The notes under the pieces are model-generated. The model made no database searches. It was not told the DNA's origin and saw only the letters and a list, made by a program, of their open reading frames with translations. From Lachnospiraceae bacterium (GTDB lineage Bacteria; Bacillota; Clostridia; Lachnospirales; Lachnospiraceae), in NCBI GenBank assembly GCA_024691065.1, contig JAILOA010000263.1, positions 1-6,367 on the forward strand: DNA of 6,367 bases, given 5' to 3'. Positions 5,593 to 6,367 of the stretch are shown here, piece by piece. How positions within the stretch are numbered: the first letter of the stretch is position 1; each line of letters begins with the position of its first letter. The translations under genes and the position numbers were made by a program.

Positions 5593-6367
5593 ATGCCTAA
5601 ATTTAGTGTAAAAAGGCCTTATTTTGTAATAGTTGCGGTGCTTGTGCTTACAGTACTCGGAATAGCCGGCTATACAAAGATGACAACTGATTTGTTGCCT
5701 GAAATGAATCTGCCTTATGTTGTAATTGTTACAACCTATACGGGTGCGAGCCCTCAGGAGGTGGAAAATGATGTCGTAAGCCCGATAGAAGACGGTGTTT
5801 CGACTATTAACGGTGTGGAAAATGTATCGTCCACATCCAGTGAGAACTATGGAACCGTAATGCTCGAGTTTGAAGAAGATACCAATATGGACAGTGCAAT
5901 GGTCAAGCTTTCTTCGGCTCTTAATCAGGTAACCCTGCCGGAAGAATGCGGTGAGCCGATGCTTATGGAAATTTCCATGGATATGCTTGCTACTCTTTAT
6001 GCATCGGTAACCTATGACGGGTTGGAGAAAAATGAGTTGTCCGATTATGTTAAGGAAGAGGTTATTCCTGAGATAGAAAGAACAGGCGGTGTCGCAAGTG
6101 TTTCCGTGGCGGGAATGATTGAAGACTCAATCGAAGTCAGATTGGATCAGGATAAGATAGATAAGATAAATGAAGATATCCTTGAGACTACGAGCGATGC
6201 ATTGAAAAAGGCTAAAAAGAAACTTTATAAGGCAGAGAAGAAGCTTGAGGATGCAACAAAGGAATTAGAAGAAAAAGAAGATGATTTGACAGATCAGCAA
6301 AAGGATAAGTCTGATGAGATGGCAAAATATACCAAGCTCATGAACCAGGCTGTGGCTACCCTTGCTG
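5593..6367 (+). CDS. RND-superfamily efflux permease (HAE1-like), 3'-truncated, with coiled-coil insert
   Basis: The first 258 codons of a proton-driven membrane exporter. The N-terminus has the family form: a short basic segment, TM1 (about residues 10-28, YFVIVAVLVLTVLGIAGY), then TDLLPEMNLPYVVIVTTY, TGASPQEVENDVVSPIED and NGVENVSSTSSENYGT. These correspond to the first porter subdomain of AcrB/SwrC-type proteins. The second porter part (ERTGGVASVSVAG, VRLDQDKIDKI) is normal until about residue 195. It then gives way to a charged helix with leucines at 204, 211, 218, 225 and 232 and alanines at 207, 214 and 221, a clear coiled coil that runs to the window edge. GAGGA lies seven bases before the ATG. 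It begins 99 bases after the peptidase gene, with a palindrome between, so it may be separately controlled. No membrane-fusion partner is visible upstream. Substrate unknown. Confidence 0.9.
   Translation, partial: MPKFSVKRPYFVIVAVLVLTVLGIAGYTKMTTDLLPEMNLPYVVIVTTYTGASPQEVENDVVSPIEDGVSTINGVENVSSTSSENYGTVMLEFEEDTNMDSAMVKLSSALNQVTLPEECGEPMLMEISMDMLATLYASVTYDGLEKNELSDYVKEEVIPEIERTGGVASVSVAGMIEDSIEVRLDQDKIDKINEDILETTSDALKKAKKKLYKAEKKLEDATKELEEKEDDLTDQQKDKSDEMAKYTKLMNQAVATLA

Overview
The window looks like a chromosomal segment of a low-to-moderate GC, monoderm Clostridia bacterium, most likely a Lachnospiraceae (Butyrivibrio/Roseburia-like). This placement is inferred from three things: strong GGAGG-type ribosome sites, AT-rich spacers, and a mix of a GH25 lysozyme, ackA and a coiled-coil-bearing RND permease. 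No rRNA, tRNA or CRISPR array is visible.

Layout. (1) 1-591, plus strand: the 3' part of a GH25 lysozyme gene cut by the left edge. (2) 592-829: a convergent spacer with a hairpin resembling an IS200/IS605 right end, a run of phased A-tracts, and a strong hairpin with A- and T-tracts that can terminate transcription from both sides. (3) 830-2695, minus strand: a 621-residue ATPase with a C-terminal TOPRIM domain, of the OLD / PARIS-like type, probably a one-gene anti-phage defence nuclease. It carries an unusual four-cysteine cluster. (4) 2696-3230: a 535-base divergent spacer with a candidate -10 element and inverted repeat for the ATPase gene, five 11-bp direct repeats, a good promoter facing right, and a roughly 180-base leader with a possible 24-codon peptide and stable hairpins. 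(5) 3231-5493: ackA (acetate kinase) and, 22 bases later, an MccF/LdcA-type S66 peptidase, very likely one transcript. (6) From 5593 to the right edge: the start of an RND-superfamily exporter with a long coiled-coil insert, preceded by a perfect palindrome that may be an operator.

How the parts work together. The ackA block is core energy metabolism (acetyl phosphate + ADP to acetate + ATP), joined to a cytoplasmic peptidase acting on cell-wall peptides or peptide-nucleotide antibiotics, and perhaps to an exporter. The OLD-like gene transcribes away from this block, is insulated by its own terminator, and looks like an accessory defence gene inserted beside core genes. The most interesting items are the cysteine-cluster OLD-like protein, the repeat array with the ackA leader peptide, and the leucine-zipper insert of the RND protein.
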